A DNA stretch of 64,000 nucleotides from Lachnospiraceae bacterium UBA3282 (GTDB lineage Bacteria; Bacillota; Clostridia; Lachnospirales; Lachnospiraceae). The notes under the pieces are model-generated. The model saw only the letters and a program-made list of their open reading frames with translations, ran no database searches and was not told the DNA's origin. Position numbers and translations under genes: made by a program. The stretch lies in assembly GCA_002361735.1 (NCBI GenBank), contig DETS01000031.1, positions 41,387-105,386 of the forward strand. Direction: 5' to 3'. Shown piece after piece: positions 45,358 through 54,573 of this stretch. How positions within the stretch are numbered: position 1 is the first letter of the stretch; every line of letters begins with the position of its first letter.

Positions 45358-47213
45358 ACGCTCTCCTTTTCCACTGCAATCACCGTATTCTTCGGCGCAT
45401 AATCGGCGGGAATCACGAAGCGCCAGCTTGTGACACCCGTGTCAGTTTTCTCCGTCTTCTCAAAGCCCATCACCGCATAAAAGTCCTTTACCATCGCATT
45501 TTTCGCGGTGGGATAATAATATCCCATAATGGTCCCAATGCCGCGCGCCCGACACGCCTCCACTATGCTGTCCATCATAGCATATTCCATATCTCGCTTC
45601 AATACCCGACAGCTCATCAGCCATAATTCTATATGCAGCACACTCCGATCGGCGGATGCGTCTGTTTTCCGTGCCGTCTGTCCGTCCTGCAGGTATGCCG
45701 CAGCATCCTCCGCCGCGCCGCACCTGCCGATCACCACGGATACCACGCCATTGTCACCGAAGCGGTCCGCAAGCTTCCCGTAACGGGTGATATACCTCTC
45801 ATCCGCCGCAAACGCCTCGATCTCGTTCTGCGTATACCTTCTGGTCGTCAGATTGAATTGGTTGCTCTTATTGGAAAGCTGAGCAATCCTTGCCATATAG
45901 AGCGCCTCAAAGGGTTTGATCGTTCCCTTCATCTCCAAAGAGCGCAGATACTCCCGATAATCACCAAACTGTGCCTGCTGCTTTTTCCGCTCCGCGTTTG
46001 CCAGGTACATCTCGTTGCGCTTCCTGTCGTCCTCCGACAGCTTTGTGACCTCAAAAAATCCGCTGCGGTCCAGAATCTTCACATACTGCTCGGGCGTACC
46101 GATCTCGGGCACTGCCACACCGGGAATCTGCAACTGCACGATCTCCCGCTCCGCCGGATTATCGTCCACAAACACCATGCTGTCCGGAAGGATGGCAAGC
46201 TCCTGCGCGATTTCGGAGATATTTTGGCTCTTGGGCTCCCAATTCGCCTTGATGAGGATAAAATCTTCCGGCTTTAAGACGCCCTCCGGATGGCGCAGGC
46301 CCGCAAGCGCATTCTCTTCCTCATTCTTGGAATTGACCGTCAGCATGACACCGATGTCCTTCTGCGCCTTCAGATAAGCCTGAAATTCCGCATAAACCTG
46401 TCCCATGGGCGTCTCCTGTCCGATCTCCAGATTCTCCGGACCGTCGTCCCCCACGATGCCGCCCCAGAGCGTGTTGTCCAAATCCAGGGCCAGCGCCTTT
46501 TTATTTTTTCCGAAAATTGACTTGATGATGAGCGACAGATTGTGAGCAAAAGCAGGAATAGCCTGCATACAGCAGGCGTACTTGTACATATGCCAGTACA
46601 GCGGATCCGACCAGCTCTCAAGCCCGTAGGCAGCCGACAGATAATTGATGTCGTGGATATAAAAATTTTCATGCTCTCTGGCATACTGATAGAATGCCTC
46701 ATTGAGCCTGTTCAAAAAAGAAATCCGCCCCTGGATGTATACTGCTTCCTGATTGCCGAGCAGTCTGTAGTATGGATACTCAAAATTATTCTGGATCACG
46801 GGGCAGTGATAGGTGTCCGCCAGCTTGTCCCACATCACCCGAAAATGCGAAAACTGCTCCGAAAACAATTCCTCGACCCGCTCTTTGGTATCTGCGGGAG
46901 CAGGATAGTCCGTCACATTACGGTTGGATGTATGAATGAAAATCAGTTCCGGCGCAAAGTCTGTCAGGCGCGGATTATCAAACATCGCATCCTGCCAGTA
47001 CTGCGCATACTCCGACTCGTAAAAGACGGGACGGATTCCCTGTTCCAGCAAAAAGAGTTCCAATATCCGAATGATATCGTGCGTCGTGCTGCCTCCCAGG
47101 ACCGCGATCCGCTTCTCCAAAAAATCCGTCTGCCGCTCCAAGAGCGCTCTCTTTAGTTTCTTTGACTTCTTTAAGATCATCTTCCCGTCAAAGGGGTACG
47201 TAAGCTCCTGCAT
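45354..47213 (-). CDS. FkbH-like HAD-IIIC glyceryl-loading protein
   Basis: A 619-residue protein of the FkbH type. An N-terminal SGNH-like region (about 30-220) carries LGGSTTHD. The HAD domain follows with ALDLDNTLWGGIVG (catalytic Asp244 and Asp246) and VFVDDNPAERE. Next come the family block QLSNKSNQFNLTTRRY (near 446) and a C-terminal GNAT-like part with the family LMSCRV cysteine (Cys535). Known FkbH enzymes dephosphorylate 1,3-bisphosphoglycerate and load glyceryl onto an ACP. The ATG at 47213 is placed five bases after GGAGG; ATGs at 47216 and 47225 are alternatives. It lies 35 bases after the SGNH gene and overlaps the ACP gene. Confidence 0.88.
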   Translation of the reverse strand: MQELTYPFDGKMILKKSKKLKRALLERQTDFLEKRIAVLGGSTTHDIIRILELFLLEQGIRPVFYESEYAQYWQDAMFDNPRLTDFAPELIFIHTSNRNVTDYPAPADTKERVEELFSEQFSHFRVMWDKLADTYHCPVIQNNFEYPYYRLLGNQEAVYIQGRISFLNRLNEAFYQYAREHENFYIHDINYLSAAYGLESWSDPLYWHMYKYACCMQAIPAFAHNLSLIIKSIFGKNKKALALDLDNTLWGGIVGDDGPENLEIGQETPMGQVYAEFQAYLKAQKDIGVMLTVNSKNEEENALAGLRHPEGVLKPEDFILIKANWEPKSQNISEIAQELAILPDSMVFVDDNPAEREIVQLQIPGVAVPEIGTPEQYVKILDRSGFFEVTKLSEDDRKRNEMYLANAERKKQQAQFGDYREYLRSLEMKGTIKPFEALYMARIAQLSNKSNQFNLTTRRYTQNEIEAFAADERYITRYGKLADRFGDNGVVSVVIGRCGAAEDAAAYLQDGQTARKTDASADRSVLHIELWLMSCRVLKRDMEYAMMDSIVEACRARGIGTIMGYYYPTAKNAMVKDFYAVMGFEKTEKTDTGVTSWRFVIPADYAPKNTVIAVEKESV

Positions 47214-47248
47214 CATTTCCTCCATTCCGAAGCATTTTTCAATACTTA

Positions 47249-48364
47249 TCACTCCTCCGGCCAATAATCTCTGCGGATGATCGACGCGATCTTCTCCGCA
47301 TAGATACGGGCTCCCTGCGGCGTCATATGAACACCGTCCGCCAGATATTTATCCGCTGTCTCCGCGTCGATACCGCTGGCCTCAAACGCGTTGAAAAAGA
47401 GAACTCCTTCCTCCTTGTGCAGATCTGCGACATAGCCCGCTCCTCTGGCAAAATGGATCAGGGGACCGTGGCCATAGTCCAGAGAATAGCCGTCGCCTAT
47501 GAAGGTCTGACCACTGAAAATCTGGCAGTAATGCGGACTAATCACCAGGATCTGCGCGTCCGGGAAACTGCTTTTCAGCCTTCCGATCGCATCTTCCATC
47601 GCTCCCGTATAGGTGTATACGCTCTCCACCGGCAGAGTATCTCCGTTTTCCAGATAACGGCTGTTGGGAATCTTGCCGGTGAGGAAATCATTGACGCCGT
47701 ACTCGATAATAAAGTAATCCGTCTTGGAAAAATCACAGGTCTTTAAGATTTCCTCCGCCGCAAATCCCTTAAAAACATCCGGGCTGATATTTCCCTGAAT
47801 CGCGTTTACGATACCGAGCAGTCCCCAGGAAGTCCATTTGTTAACATCATAACTCTCGTTGGGCAAAAGCGCCGCCGTCGTCCCGCCGATAGACATATTA
47901 TAGACCTTTGCGTTAAGCTGTTCCGAAATGATATCCGCAGCGCCGCTCTCCGTTCTGTCGCCGTCCATAATGCTGTCGCCCATGATAACGATCTGCATGC
48001 TGTAATCACGTTCATCTTCCTGCGCCTTCGTCTCTTTTGCCGCAGGTTCCGGCTCCTGTGCCTCCTGTGAGCTGTCTGCCTTCTCCATCACCTTGGCAGG
48101 CGCCTGCACCGATGTCTCCGCGCTCCCCGCAGGCTGCTGTTCGCCGTGGGCAGTCGTCACACTCGCTTCACTCTGCAGTCTCTGCCACTCCTCCTTAAGC
48201 TCCTGCACCGTCCGGCTGTTCTGCTCCTCTAAAGCCAGACGATCCCGCTCCACGCGGATCCGCGCCTGCCCATAAAGGATCTCGATGATCGCCAAAATAC
48301 AAAAACCGATCAAAATCACCAGCAATGTATTAACGCCTTGTCTGCTTCTCCTTACATTTTTCAT
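47249..48364 (-). CDS. Membrane-anchored SGNH hydrolase in FkbH-ACP operon
   Basis: A 371-residue protein with an N-terminal membrane helix (about 13-33), a coiled-coil and low-complexity spacer to about 120, and a complete SGNH domain: IVIMGDSIMDG (Ser near 129), YNMSIGGTTAA, YGVNDFL and DGVHMTPQGAR with the catalytic Asp/His. It sits first in the SGNH-FkbH-ACP series with 35 bases to FkbH. By analogy with DltD it could accept or position the ACP-derived acyl group outside the membrane, or remove it. The ATG at 48364 has AAGGA 11 bases upstream. Confidence 0.87.
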   Translation of the reverse strand: MKNVRRSRQGVNTLLVILIGFCILAIIEILYGQARIRVERDRLALEEQNSRTVQELKEEWQRLQSEASVTTAHGEQQPAGSAETSVQAPAKVMEKADSSQEAQEPEPAAKETKAQEDERDYSMQIVIMGDSIMDGDRTESGAADIISEQLNAKVYNMSIGGTTAALLPNESYDVNKWTSWGLLGIVNAIQGNISPDVFKGFAAEEILKTCDFSKTDYFIIEYGVNDFLTGKIPNSRYLENGDTLPVESVYTYTGAMEDAIGRLKSSFPDAQILVISPHYCQIFSGQTFIGDGYSLDYGHGPLIHFARGAGYVADLHKEEGVLFFNAFEASGIDAETADKYLADGVHMTPQGARIYAEKIASIIRRDYWPEE

Positions 48365-48528
48365 ATTTCTACCAATCCTTCCTGTTTTGTTTCCCTCAGA
48401 CAGATCACTGCACAATTCCTTTTACCGTATTCACTCTACCACATTTTTTTTCCATTTCCTATATCCGTAAACAGGAATTAAAGAATATTTACAGAAATCT
48501 TAATATTTTTCTCCTTTACAGTTTATGG

Positions 48529-48534
48529 TATAAT
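48529..48534 (+). promoter_or_regulatory. Extended -10 promoter element
   Basis: TATAAT preceded by TGG forms an extended -10 for the rightward membrane protein gene starting at 48581. The -35 position at 17 bases is T-rich and weak. The 216-base gap on this side is otherwise AT-rich with no gene. Confidence 0.55.
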
Positions 48535-48580
48535 GAGCGCAGATATACACAATGATTGTCTTTTACGAAAGGATGCGCCG

Positions 48581-50305
48581 ATGTCGAACCTCTTTTTCCT
48601 CCTGCTTCTCGCCGGATTCTATGCAATCGAACTGTTTTTCATCGGTCCGGTGGACGGCATCAACGATGACTGGGGGATGTACAGCATCCTTTCCGGTGCC
48701 TATACGGGAACACCTGACGCACATGTCATGTTTTTTCTCTATCCGCTTTCGTGGATATTTACAAAACTTTACAGCCTGTGCAGTTTCATTCCCTGGTACG
48801 GCATCTTCCAGCACGGCGTTCAGATCGGCAGCCTCTACGCCGTCTATCAACGCGCACTTCGTATCCGTAAAAAACACGATCCCGAAAAGTATCGTTTGCC
48901 GGTGGCTTTCGTCACGTTCCTGCTTCTATTTTTCATCGTGGATTTGAATGTGCTCTCGGAGGCGCAGTATACCACCACGGCAGGGCTTGCCGCCGGCGCA
49001 GCGCTTTTTTGCTTTACCACTTCCAGAAGCAATCAGGGAAAAAAGCGCTTTTTTCTGGACAATATCCCTACGTTTCTGCTCGCCTGGATCGCTTTTTCCA
49101 TGCGCCAGAATATTTTTTACCTCTGCCTGCCCATGGCGGGTATGCTGTGGCTTTCCAAGTGGATCCTGTCCCGGCGAAACAGACACGAGAATACCGCCTT
49201 TAAGCTTCTTGGCTTTGCGTTGATCCTCGGCGCCGGCATGGGGATCCTGTGGGGCATCAACGCTGCCGCCTACGCCTCCCTGGAATGGTCTGACTTCAGA
49301 AAGATCAATCATTACAGGGAACGGGTCGGCGATTTCTACTCCTGGCCCGAATACGAGGAGTGCCGGGAAGACCTTACCGCGCTCGGGATAGACGAAGAAA
49401 CCTATTTTTACCGCCGCTACGGTGCGCCCTATATCGGCCATGACATGTCGGTCTCCGATTGGGAACAGATGCACCGTATCGCCAGAAAATGCTATCTTGC
49501 CCGCACCGATTGGGGAGATCGTCTCAAGCACATCGTCATCGGGCTCGTGAACACGTTTTTCTACGAGGACGGTATGCAGCCCGCTAACCTGCTTGCCGGC
49601 ATTTTGCTGCTTTTTACTTTGGGACTGATCCTGTTTCAGCGGAACGGTCAGGCGCTCTTTGTCTATCTGATGTATCTGTTCGGGCGCATGGTCAGTTGGT
49701 GCTATGTACTCTATGAAGGTCGCTTTCCCAAGCGCATCGTGCAGCCGCTCATCACGGTCGATTATATGATCCTGTTTGCGATCCTCCTTGCCTTCAATCT
49801 GCTGCAGCTGGACAGGGCGCGGAAATTCGTGGTCACGCTCTCTGTTATTCTGCCGCTTAGCGTGCTCTCCTTTTCCATAACGCGCGCCAACGTACGGGAA
49901 AACTACCATGTCCACCGGGAGACCTGGGAAGGGCTGAAAAACTACTGTTTCTCTCACCCCGACAATTTCTACATATGGACCTACGATTCGGGGACGCTGG
50001 AACATTTCTGCGAAACGCCCTTTGCCGCCGATCAGGACATTTACCAGAACTTTATCTACACCAACTGGGGCGTCATGTGCAACCCCAATACGCAAAAAAA
50101 ACTGTCCGACCAGGGGATCGGCGATTTCGGTCGGGACCTGGTGGACAGCGATCATGTCTATTTTATTCTGCAGGATGCACCCTTTAATCAAGAGCACCCT
50201 GTCCTCCTATATTTCCGGCATACCTATCATGCCGAAATCCGGGTGGCGGATACCTTTACCGCAGGAGATACTTCCTACTGCGTGTATCAGCTCTATCCGC
50301 TTTGA
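48581..50305 (+). CDS. Polytopic membrane protein, probable GT-C-like
   Basis: A 574-residue protein with about eleven membrane segments and a soluble C-terminal domain (about 430-574). The first outer loop has GPVDGINDDWGMYSIL (near 22), with an Asp pair in the position where GT-C enzymes hold catalytic acids. I do not recognise a named family. AAGGA lies seven bases before the ATG at 48581, which follows an extended -10. Its end is five bases from the end of the convergent GT2 gene. Lipid-linked sugar transfer is possible given the neighbouring polyprenyl-phosphate GT2. Confidence 0.7.
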   Translation: MSNLFFLLLLAGFYAIELFFIGPVDGINDDWGMYSILSGAYTGTPDAHVMFFLYPLSWIFTKLYSLCSFIPWYGIFQHGVQIGSLYAVYQRALRIRKKHDPEKYRLPVAFVTFLLLFFIVDLNVLSEAQYTTTAGLAAGAALFCFTTSRSNQGKKRFFLDNIPTFLLAWIAFSMRQNIFYLCLPMAGMLWLSKWILSRRNRHENTAFKLLGFALILGAGMGILWGINAAAYASLEWSDFRKINHYRERVGDFYSWPEYEECREDLTALGIDEETYFYRRYGAPYIGHDMSVSDWEQMHRIARKCYLARTDWGDRLKHIVIGLVNTFFYEDGMQPANLLAGILLLFTLGLILFQRNGQALFVYLMYLFGRMVSWCYVLYEGRFPKRIVQPLITVDYMILFAILLAFNLLQLDRARKFVVTLSVILPLSVLSFSITRANVRENYHVHRETWEGLKNYCFSHPDNFYIWTYDSGTLEHFCETPFAADQDIYQNFIYTNWGVMCNPNTQKKLSDQGIGDFGRDLVDSDHVYFILQDAPFNQEHPVLLYFRHTYHAEIRVADTFTAGDTSYCVYQLYPL

Positions 50306-50309
50306 GCCG

Positions 50310-51242
50310 TTATTGTTCCCGCACCCGCCTGGTCACAAGGGTGAGTCGGTATTCGAAATCCCGCCTGTTTTTTAATGCCATATTGGACAGCATCAGCCCT
50401 GCGAACAAAGATTGGAGCGCTGCCAGTCCGATAAACCCACAGACAAAAAGCGTCGGGAACCGGTCTACCATACCCGTTTCGATATAGGTGATCAGGATAG
50501 GAATAAACAAGATCACCGCAATCGCCGACAGAACCGCCGCGCATAAACCGAAAAAGCCAAACGGTTTATAATCGCGGTACAGCTTCATGATCGTATGCAG
50601 AACTTTGAAGCCATCGGAAAAGGTGTTCAATTTCGATTCACTCCCCTCAGGTCTGTCCCGGTAATCCACGATCACATTTTCAATCTGCATATTATTGTAG
50701 ACGGCATGGATCGTCATCTCCGTCTCAATCTCAAATCCCGTGGAAAGCACGGGAAATGTCTTTACGAAACCGTAGCTGAACGCACGGTATCCCGTCATGA
50801 TGTCCTTAATATCGCAGTGAAACAGGCGGTTGATACTGCCGCGCACGATGGAATTTCCGAAATTGTGAAAGGGTCTCTTATTCTCCGTAAAGTAAGTAGA
50901 GGAAAGCCTGTCGCCCACCACCATGTCCGCACTGTGATGCAGCACCTTGTCCGCCATTTCCCCCGCATACTCCATGGGATAAGTATCATCGCCATCCACC
51001 ATGATATAGCATTCCGCCTCCACTTCACGGAACATCCTGCGGATCACGTTCCCCTTTCCCTGCATATGCTCATAGCGAATCACCGCACCGGCTTCTCTGG
51101 CAAGCTCCACCGTGCGGTCGTTGGAATTATTATCATAAACGTAGATCACCGCCTCGGGAAGCGCTTCTTTCGCGTCCTTTACCACTTTGGCGATCGTCTT
51201 TTCCTCATTATAACAGGGAATCAATACTGCTATTTTGTCCAT
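50310..51242 (-). CDS. Polyprenyl-phosphate glycosyltransferase (GT2, DPM1-like)
   Basis: A 310-residue GT2 enzyme. The nucleotide fold starts VLIPCYNEEKTI (residue 6), VYVYDNNSNDRT is near 34, and metal-binding YIMVDGDDTYP is near 80. Two C-terminal membrane helices (about 228-250 and 263-285) are typical of enzymes that transfer a sugar to undecaprenyl phosphate at the inner face. The product would feed GtrA/GT-C-type outside transferases encoded in this locus. GGGAG lies seven bases before the ATG. It is 119 bases downstream of an MBOAT gene. Confidence 0.9.
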   Translation of the reverse strand: MDKIAVLIPCYNEEKTIAKVVKDAKEALPEAVIYVYDNNSNDRTVELAREAGAVIRYEHMQGKGNVIRRMFREVEAECYIMVDGDDTYPMEYAGEMADKVLHHSADMVVGDRLSSTYFTENKRPFHNFGNSIVRGSINRLFHCDIKDIMTGYRAFSYGFVKTFPVLSTGFEIETEMTIHAVYNNMQIENVIVDYRDRPEGSESKLNTFSDGFKVLHTIMKLYRDYKPFGFFGLCAAVLSAIAVILFIPILITYIETGMVDRFPTLFVCGFIGLAALQSLFAGLMLSNMALKNRRDFEYRLTLVTRRVREQ

Positions 51243-51361
51243 TTACCGTCTCCCAAACTCCTGTATGACGCGCTACGCTTCCTGTCAACATACCGCGCAT
51301 TGTCTGTGTGCCTATTTTATCATATTATTTCCTTCTTTACTATCCCAATTTATTGATTGCG

Positions 51362-52897
51362 CTAAAATCCCTGATAAATAAACTCTGTCGCGCTGTACCC
51401 CGGTCCGTAACAGCCAAACAGGATCACCGCAAACAGGAGAAAATACCACAAAAGCCAGCGCAGCGGAAGCGGTTTTTTTGCAATGCCGTCCCGCACGGAT
51501 CCCTTTCTCTGCAACAGCGAAACTGCCCACAGCAGAAGAAGGGAAAGCACCGTGACCGCCAACTCGATTCCGTCAAGCCCCAAAAGAAGCAGGGAACCGT
51601 TCCAGAGGATCTCGGGGTGAAAATGCGTCACCGCCCCCGCAAGCATCGAAAACGCGTCCCCCACCGAAGCCGCCCGGAAAAACAGATCGCCGATACACAC
51701 CAAAAAGAAGGTGCGCAAGATACGAAACCCCGTCACCAGCCGTCTCTCCGCATTCAGATGAAGTCTTTCCAGCACACGCGCAAAGCCGGGCGCCCAAAGT
51801 TCTTCCAATACGATATAGCACCAATGCAAAAGCCCCGATCCGATCACGAATTTCCAGTCACCGCCGTGCCAAACACCCACCGTAAACCAAAGCACGAACA
51901 TCGCCGCAAAGGTCGCAAGCTGCTTGCCGCGCTTTTTCCCGTATTTCTCTTTGCACTTTTTATTGATGTCCGTAAAGAGTTTTGACCGCAGCAGCGGATA
52001 AAAAACATAATCTTTCATCCAAACGCCCAGCGTGATGTGCCAGCGCCGCCAATACTCCGCCACACTCTTTGAGAAAAAGGGCGTCCGGAAGTTTTCCGGC
52101 AGACTGATTCCCAGACTCTCCGACATACCCAGTACGATATCCATGCAACCCGAAAAATCCGTGTAGAGCTGAAAGGCGTATGCCACTGTCGCCACCCAGA
52201 TATATGCCCCGGAAAACGTCTCGTAGCTGCCGTAGACCGTATTTACCAAAACGCCCAATCGCTCGGCGATCACCAGCTTCTTAAAAAACCCCCAGACCAT
52301 GCGCTGCAAGCCGCGCGTCACCTGCCGATAATCAAACGCATGCGGCGCAAAAAACCGTTCCGCGTGCTCCCTGTACTTAAGGATCGGTCCGGAAATCAGA
52401 TTCGGAAAATACATGCCGTAAAGCGCAAGCTTTAAGCCGTTTTTCTGATGCTCCGCCAGCCCGTAGTAAACATCGATCACATATCCCAACAGGGAAAACG
52501 TATAAAAACTGATTCCCAGCGGCACTAAAAAATCCACTCCGGAAAGCAGCCCCTCGGAAGCACCAAACAGATGCGCTACGCCATTTGCCGTATTGATCAA
52601 AAAATTGACATATTTCAGGGCAAAGAGGATGGCTATATTGACCAGTATAGTCAGAAGCAGGATCCTTTTGCGCCTTTTCTCCTCCTGCGCCGTCGTGCGG
52701 CCAAGCAGCCACGTTCCCGTATGACATGCCGCCACGGAAAAAACAGGATAAAGCAGCAGCGCCCCCTGCCCCGCAAACAGACAGTATGCAACGCTGCACA
52801 ACAAAAGGAATCCCCACTGGAATTTCCGGGGGATGCTGTAGTAAAGTATCAACATAACCGCAAAAAAGCATAAAAAATAAAAAGATGTGATTCCCAT
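51362..52897 (-). CDS. MBOAT family membrane O-acyltransferase
   Basis: A 511-residue polytopic MBOAT protein. Blocks are LVPLGISFYTFSLLGYVID (near 124), LYTDFSGCMDIVLG (near 246), YWRRWHITLGVWMKDYVFYP (near 285) and FTVGVWHGGDWKF with the conserved His near residue 342. It is more divergent than the other two MBOATs here and has no SGNH gene directly beside it; a GT2 gene follows instead. The ATG at 52897 has AGGA about nine bases upstream. Of the three it lies nearest the FkbH-ACP operon on the same strand, so it is one candidate partner. Confidence 0.88.
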   Translation of the reverse strand: MGITSFYFLCFFAVMLILYYSIPRKFQWGFLLLCSVAYCLFAGQGALLLYPVFSVAACHTGTWLLGRTTAQEEKRRKRILLLTILVNIAILFALKYVNFLINTANGVAHLFGASEGLLSGVDFLVPLGISFYTFSLLGYVIDVYYGLAEHQKNGLKLALYGMYFPNLISGPILKYREHAERFFAPHAFDYRQVTRGLQRMVWGFFKKLVIAERLGVLVNTVYGSYETFSGAYIWVATVAYAFQLYTDFSGCMDIVLGMSESLGISLPENFRTPFFSKSVAEYWRRWHITLGVWMKDYVFYPLLRSKLFTDINKKCKEKYGKKRGKQLATFAAMFVLWFTVGVWHGGDWKFVIGSGLLHWCYIVLEELWAPGFARVLERLHLNAERRLVTGFRILRTFFLVCIGDLFFRAASVGDAFSMLAGAVTHFHPEILWNGSLLLLGLDGIELAVTVLSLLLLWAVSLLQRKGSVRDGIAKKPLPLRWLLWYFLLFAVILFGCYGPGYSATEFIYQGF

Positions 52898-52935
52898 TAT
52901 GCCGCTTCCTGCCTCAGCCTTTTCTATCAACCAAT

Positions 52936-52995
52936 ATCTTATCATAAACCCGCCGCAAATGAAAGCTTGTAATAATCCCGCTCATAAAGTAAAAT
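52936..52995. promoter_or_regulatory. Divergent promoters between MBOAT and GtrII-like genes
   Basis: Rightward: TTGTAA (52967-52972), 17 bases, TAAAAT (52990-52995), which fits a start near 53002. Leftward: TAAGAT (52941-52936) with TGA before it as an extended -10 and a poor -35. The gap has no gene. Confidence 0.5.
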
Positions 52996-53018
52996 GATTT
53001 TGTGAGGTGCTCTAAACT

Positions 53019-54530
53019 ATGAAAATCAAAAAAATGCCTGTTTGGCTTACGATAGAACCGAATGACAGAAACCGTTTTTTTTCCCTGGCGGCGCTCTATA
53101 CAATCTATGTTCTGCCTATCCTTTTGGCGAACCGTCTCTATCAGGATGACCTTCCCCGCAGTTTCTACGGGGTGACGGGTTGGAACAACGACGCCAGACC
53201 TCTCACCGAAAAGCTGATCAGCTGGCTGTGCGGCGGCACTCCGCTGATGGATGTGGCTCCGCTTCCTCTGTTTCTTTCCGGTCTTCTTTTCGCTTACACG
53301 CTGACTCTCTATGCAAAGCGGTATCTGCCCGAGCGGACGCTTCTCCCCGTACTCGGCACAGGCTTTTTGGTGATCGCAAACCCTTTTGCCCTGTCAAATC
53401 TCTCCTACCGCTTTGATTGCGTCACCATGATTCTCGCGCTCTGCGCGGCAATTCTGCCCTACGTTGTCCCCGAGAAAAAAGCGCTCCGGAAGATTTTTGC
53501 CTTTTCCTTTCTGCTCTGCCTGATCACGCTTACCACCTACCAGCCCTGCTGCGGCGTCTATATTGCGCTCTGGTTTGTGGAGCTGTTTTTCATGCTCTTT
53601 GCGGGGCGCATCGACGTTCCCAGGCTGTTTACCAGAGGGGCCGCCTGCGCACTCTCTGCTGTCGTCTATAAGTACGGGATCCTTAATCGCAGCATCCGCT
53701 CCGCAAACGGAGGCTGGCAGCCCGGCGCTTATCAGTTTTCCTGGCGCACGCAGGACGGCGTTTTCTTTGCCGTCGGCAAAAATTTTGAGGTCTTCCTCAC
53801 TTTGCTCAAGGAATACGGAAAGGGCATTCCTCTGCCTGTCATACTGCTTTTTGCCGCCCTGATTCTTCTCGGAACGGCACTCACGGCGCGGCAGTTTTTA
53901 CAATTAAAAAGAAAGCCCCTGCAAAACATTTTTTTTATTGCGTACCTGATCCTGCTGCCCTTTTTGGTGACATTGGGATCTCTCCTTCCCCTGCTGATCC
54001 TTGTCCCTTCCGCGTTCAGCATCAGTTCTCATTCTCTGCTCTGCCTGTGCAGTTTTGGGCTGTGGGCAGGCGTTATGCTCTGCGCCTTGTACAAGCTGTC
54101 TCCCAAAATCACACCCTGGCTTTTCGCGCCTTGTCTGATTTTCGGGCTGACCTTTTCCTGCACTTACGGCAATGCACTGACCAGCCAGAAACAATACGAG
54201 GAATATCTGACTTACAGCATCGCTCATGATGTGGAAACCCTGGACGCTGAGGGTGATTTTTCCACGCTTATGATATCCGGCAGGGCGCCGCGCTCTCCGC
54301 AAGTCTCCAAACTGTGTGAAAAGTACCCGCTCCTTACCAGACTGGTGCCGACCTATCTTACAAACTCCGGTTATCTGGGCGGCGTACAGCTTTTACAATA
54401 CACAAGCAAACAATGGACGCTTGAAGGTCTGCCCGAGGAGGTTTCGGCTTCATTAACCTCTCCGATGATTGCAAACAGCATCTATTCCTGCTATGTACAG
54501 GAAGACAAAATCATTATCGTATTTCACTAA
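53019..54530 (+). CDS. GtrII-like membrane glucosyltransferase
   Basis: A 503-residue membrane protein with about ten membrane segments. The first outer loop reads YQDDLPRSFYGVTGW and then DARPLTEKLISWL, the Asp-pair and R-P-L pattern of GtrII-family glucosyltransferases, which add sugar from polyprenyl phosphate onto an outside glycan. It fits the GtrA- and GtrB-like genes in the window. A weakly spaced GAGG lies 11 bases before the ATG, and a promoter-like pair lies upstream. It is followed after 43 bases by an MBOAT gene on the same strand, so the three plus-strand genes 53019-57015 form one unit. Confidence 0.8.
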   Translation: MKIKKMPVWLTIEPNDRNRFFSLAALYTIYVLPILLANRLYQDDLPRSFYGVTGWNNDARPLTEKLISWLCGGTPLMDVAPLPLFLSGLLFAYTLTLYAKRYLPERTLLPVLGTGFLVIANPFALSNLSYRFDCVTMILALCAAILPYVVPEKKALRKIFAFSFLLCLITLTTYQPCCGVYIALWFVELFFMLFAGRIDVPRLFTRGAACALSAVVYKYGILNRSIRSANGGWQPGAYQFSWRTQDGVFFAVGKNFEVFLTLLKEYGKGIPLPVILLFAALILLGTALTARQFLQLKRKPLQNIFFIAYLILLPFLVTLGSLLPLLILVPSAFSISSHSLLCLCSFGLWAGVMLCALYKLSPKITPWLFAPCLIFGLTFSCTYGNALTSQKQYEEYLTYSIAHDVETLDAEGDFSTLMISGRAPRSPQVSKLCEKYPLLTRLVPTYLTNSGYLGGVQLLQYTSKQWTLEGLPEEVSASLTSPMIANSIYSCYVQEDKIIIVFH

Positions 54531-54573
54531 TAATCATCAGTCATGGTAAGGCATTGCGGCAACGGAGGAAACC

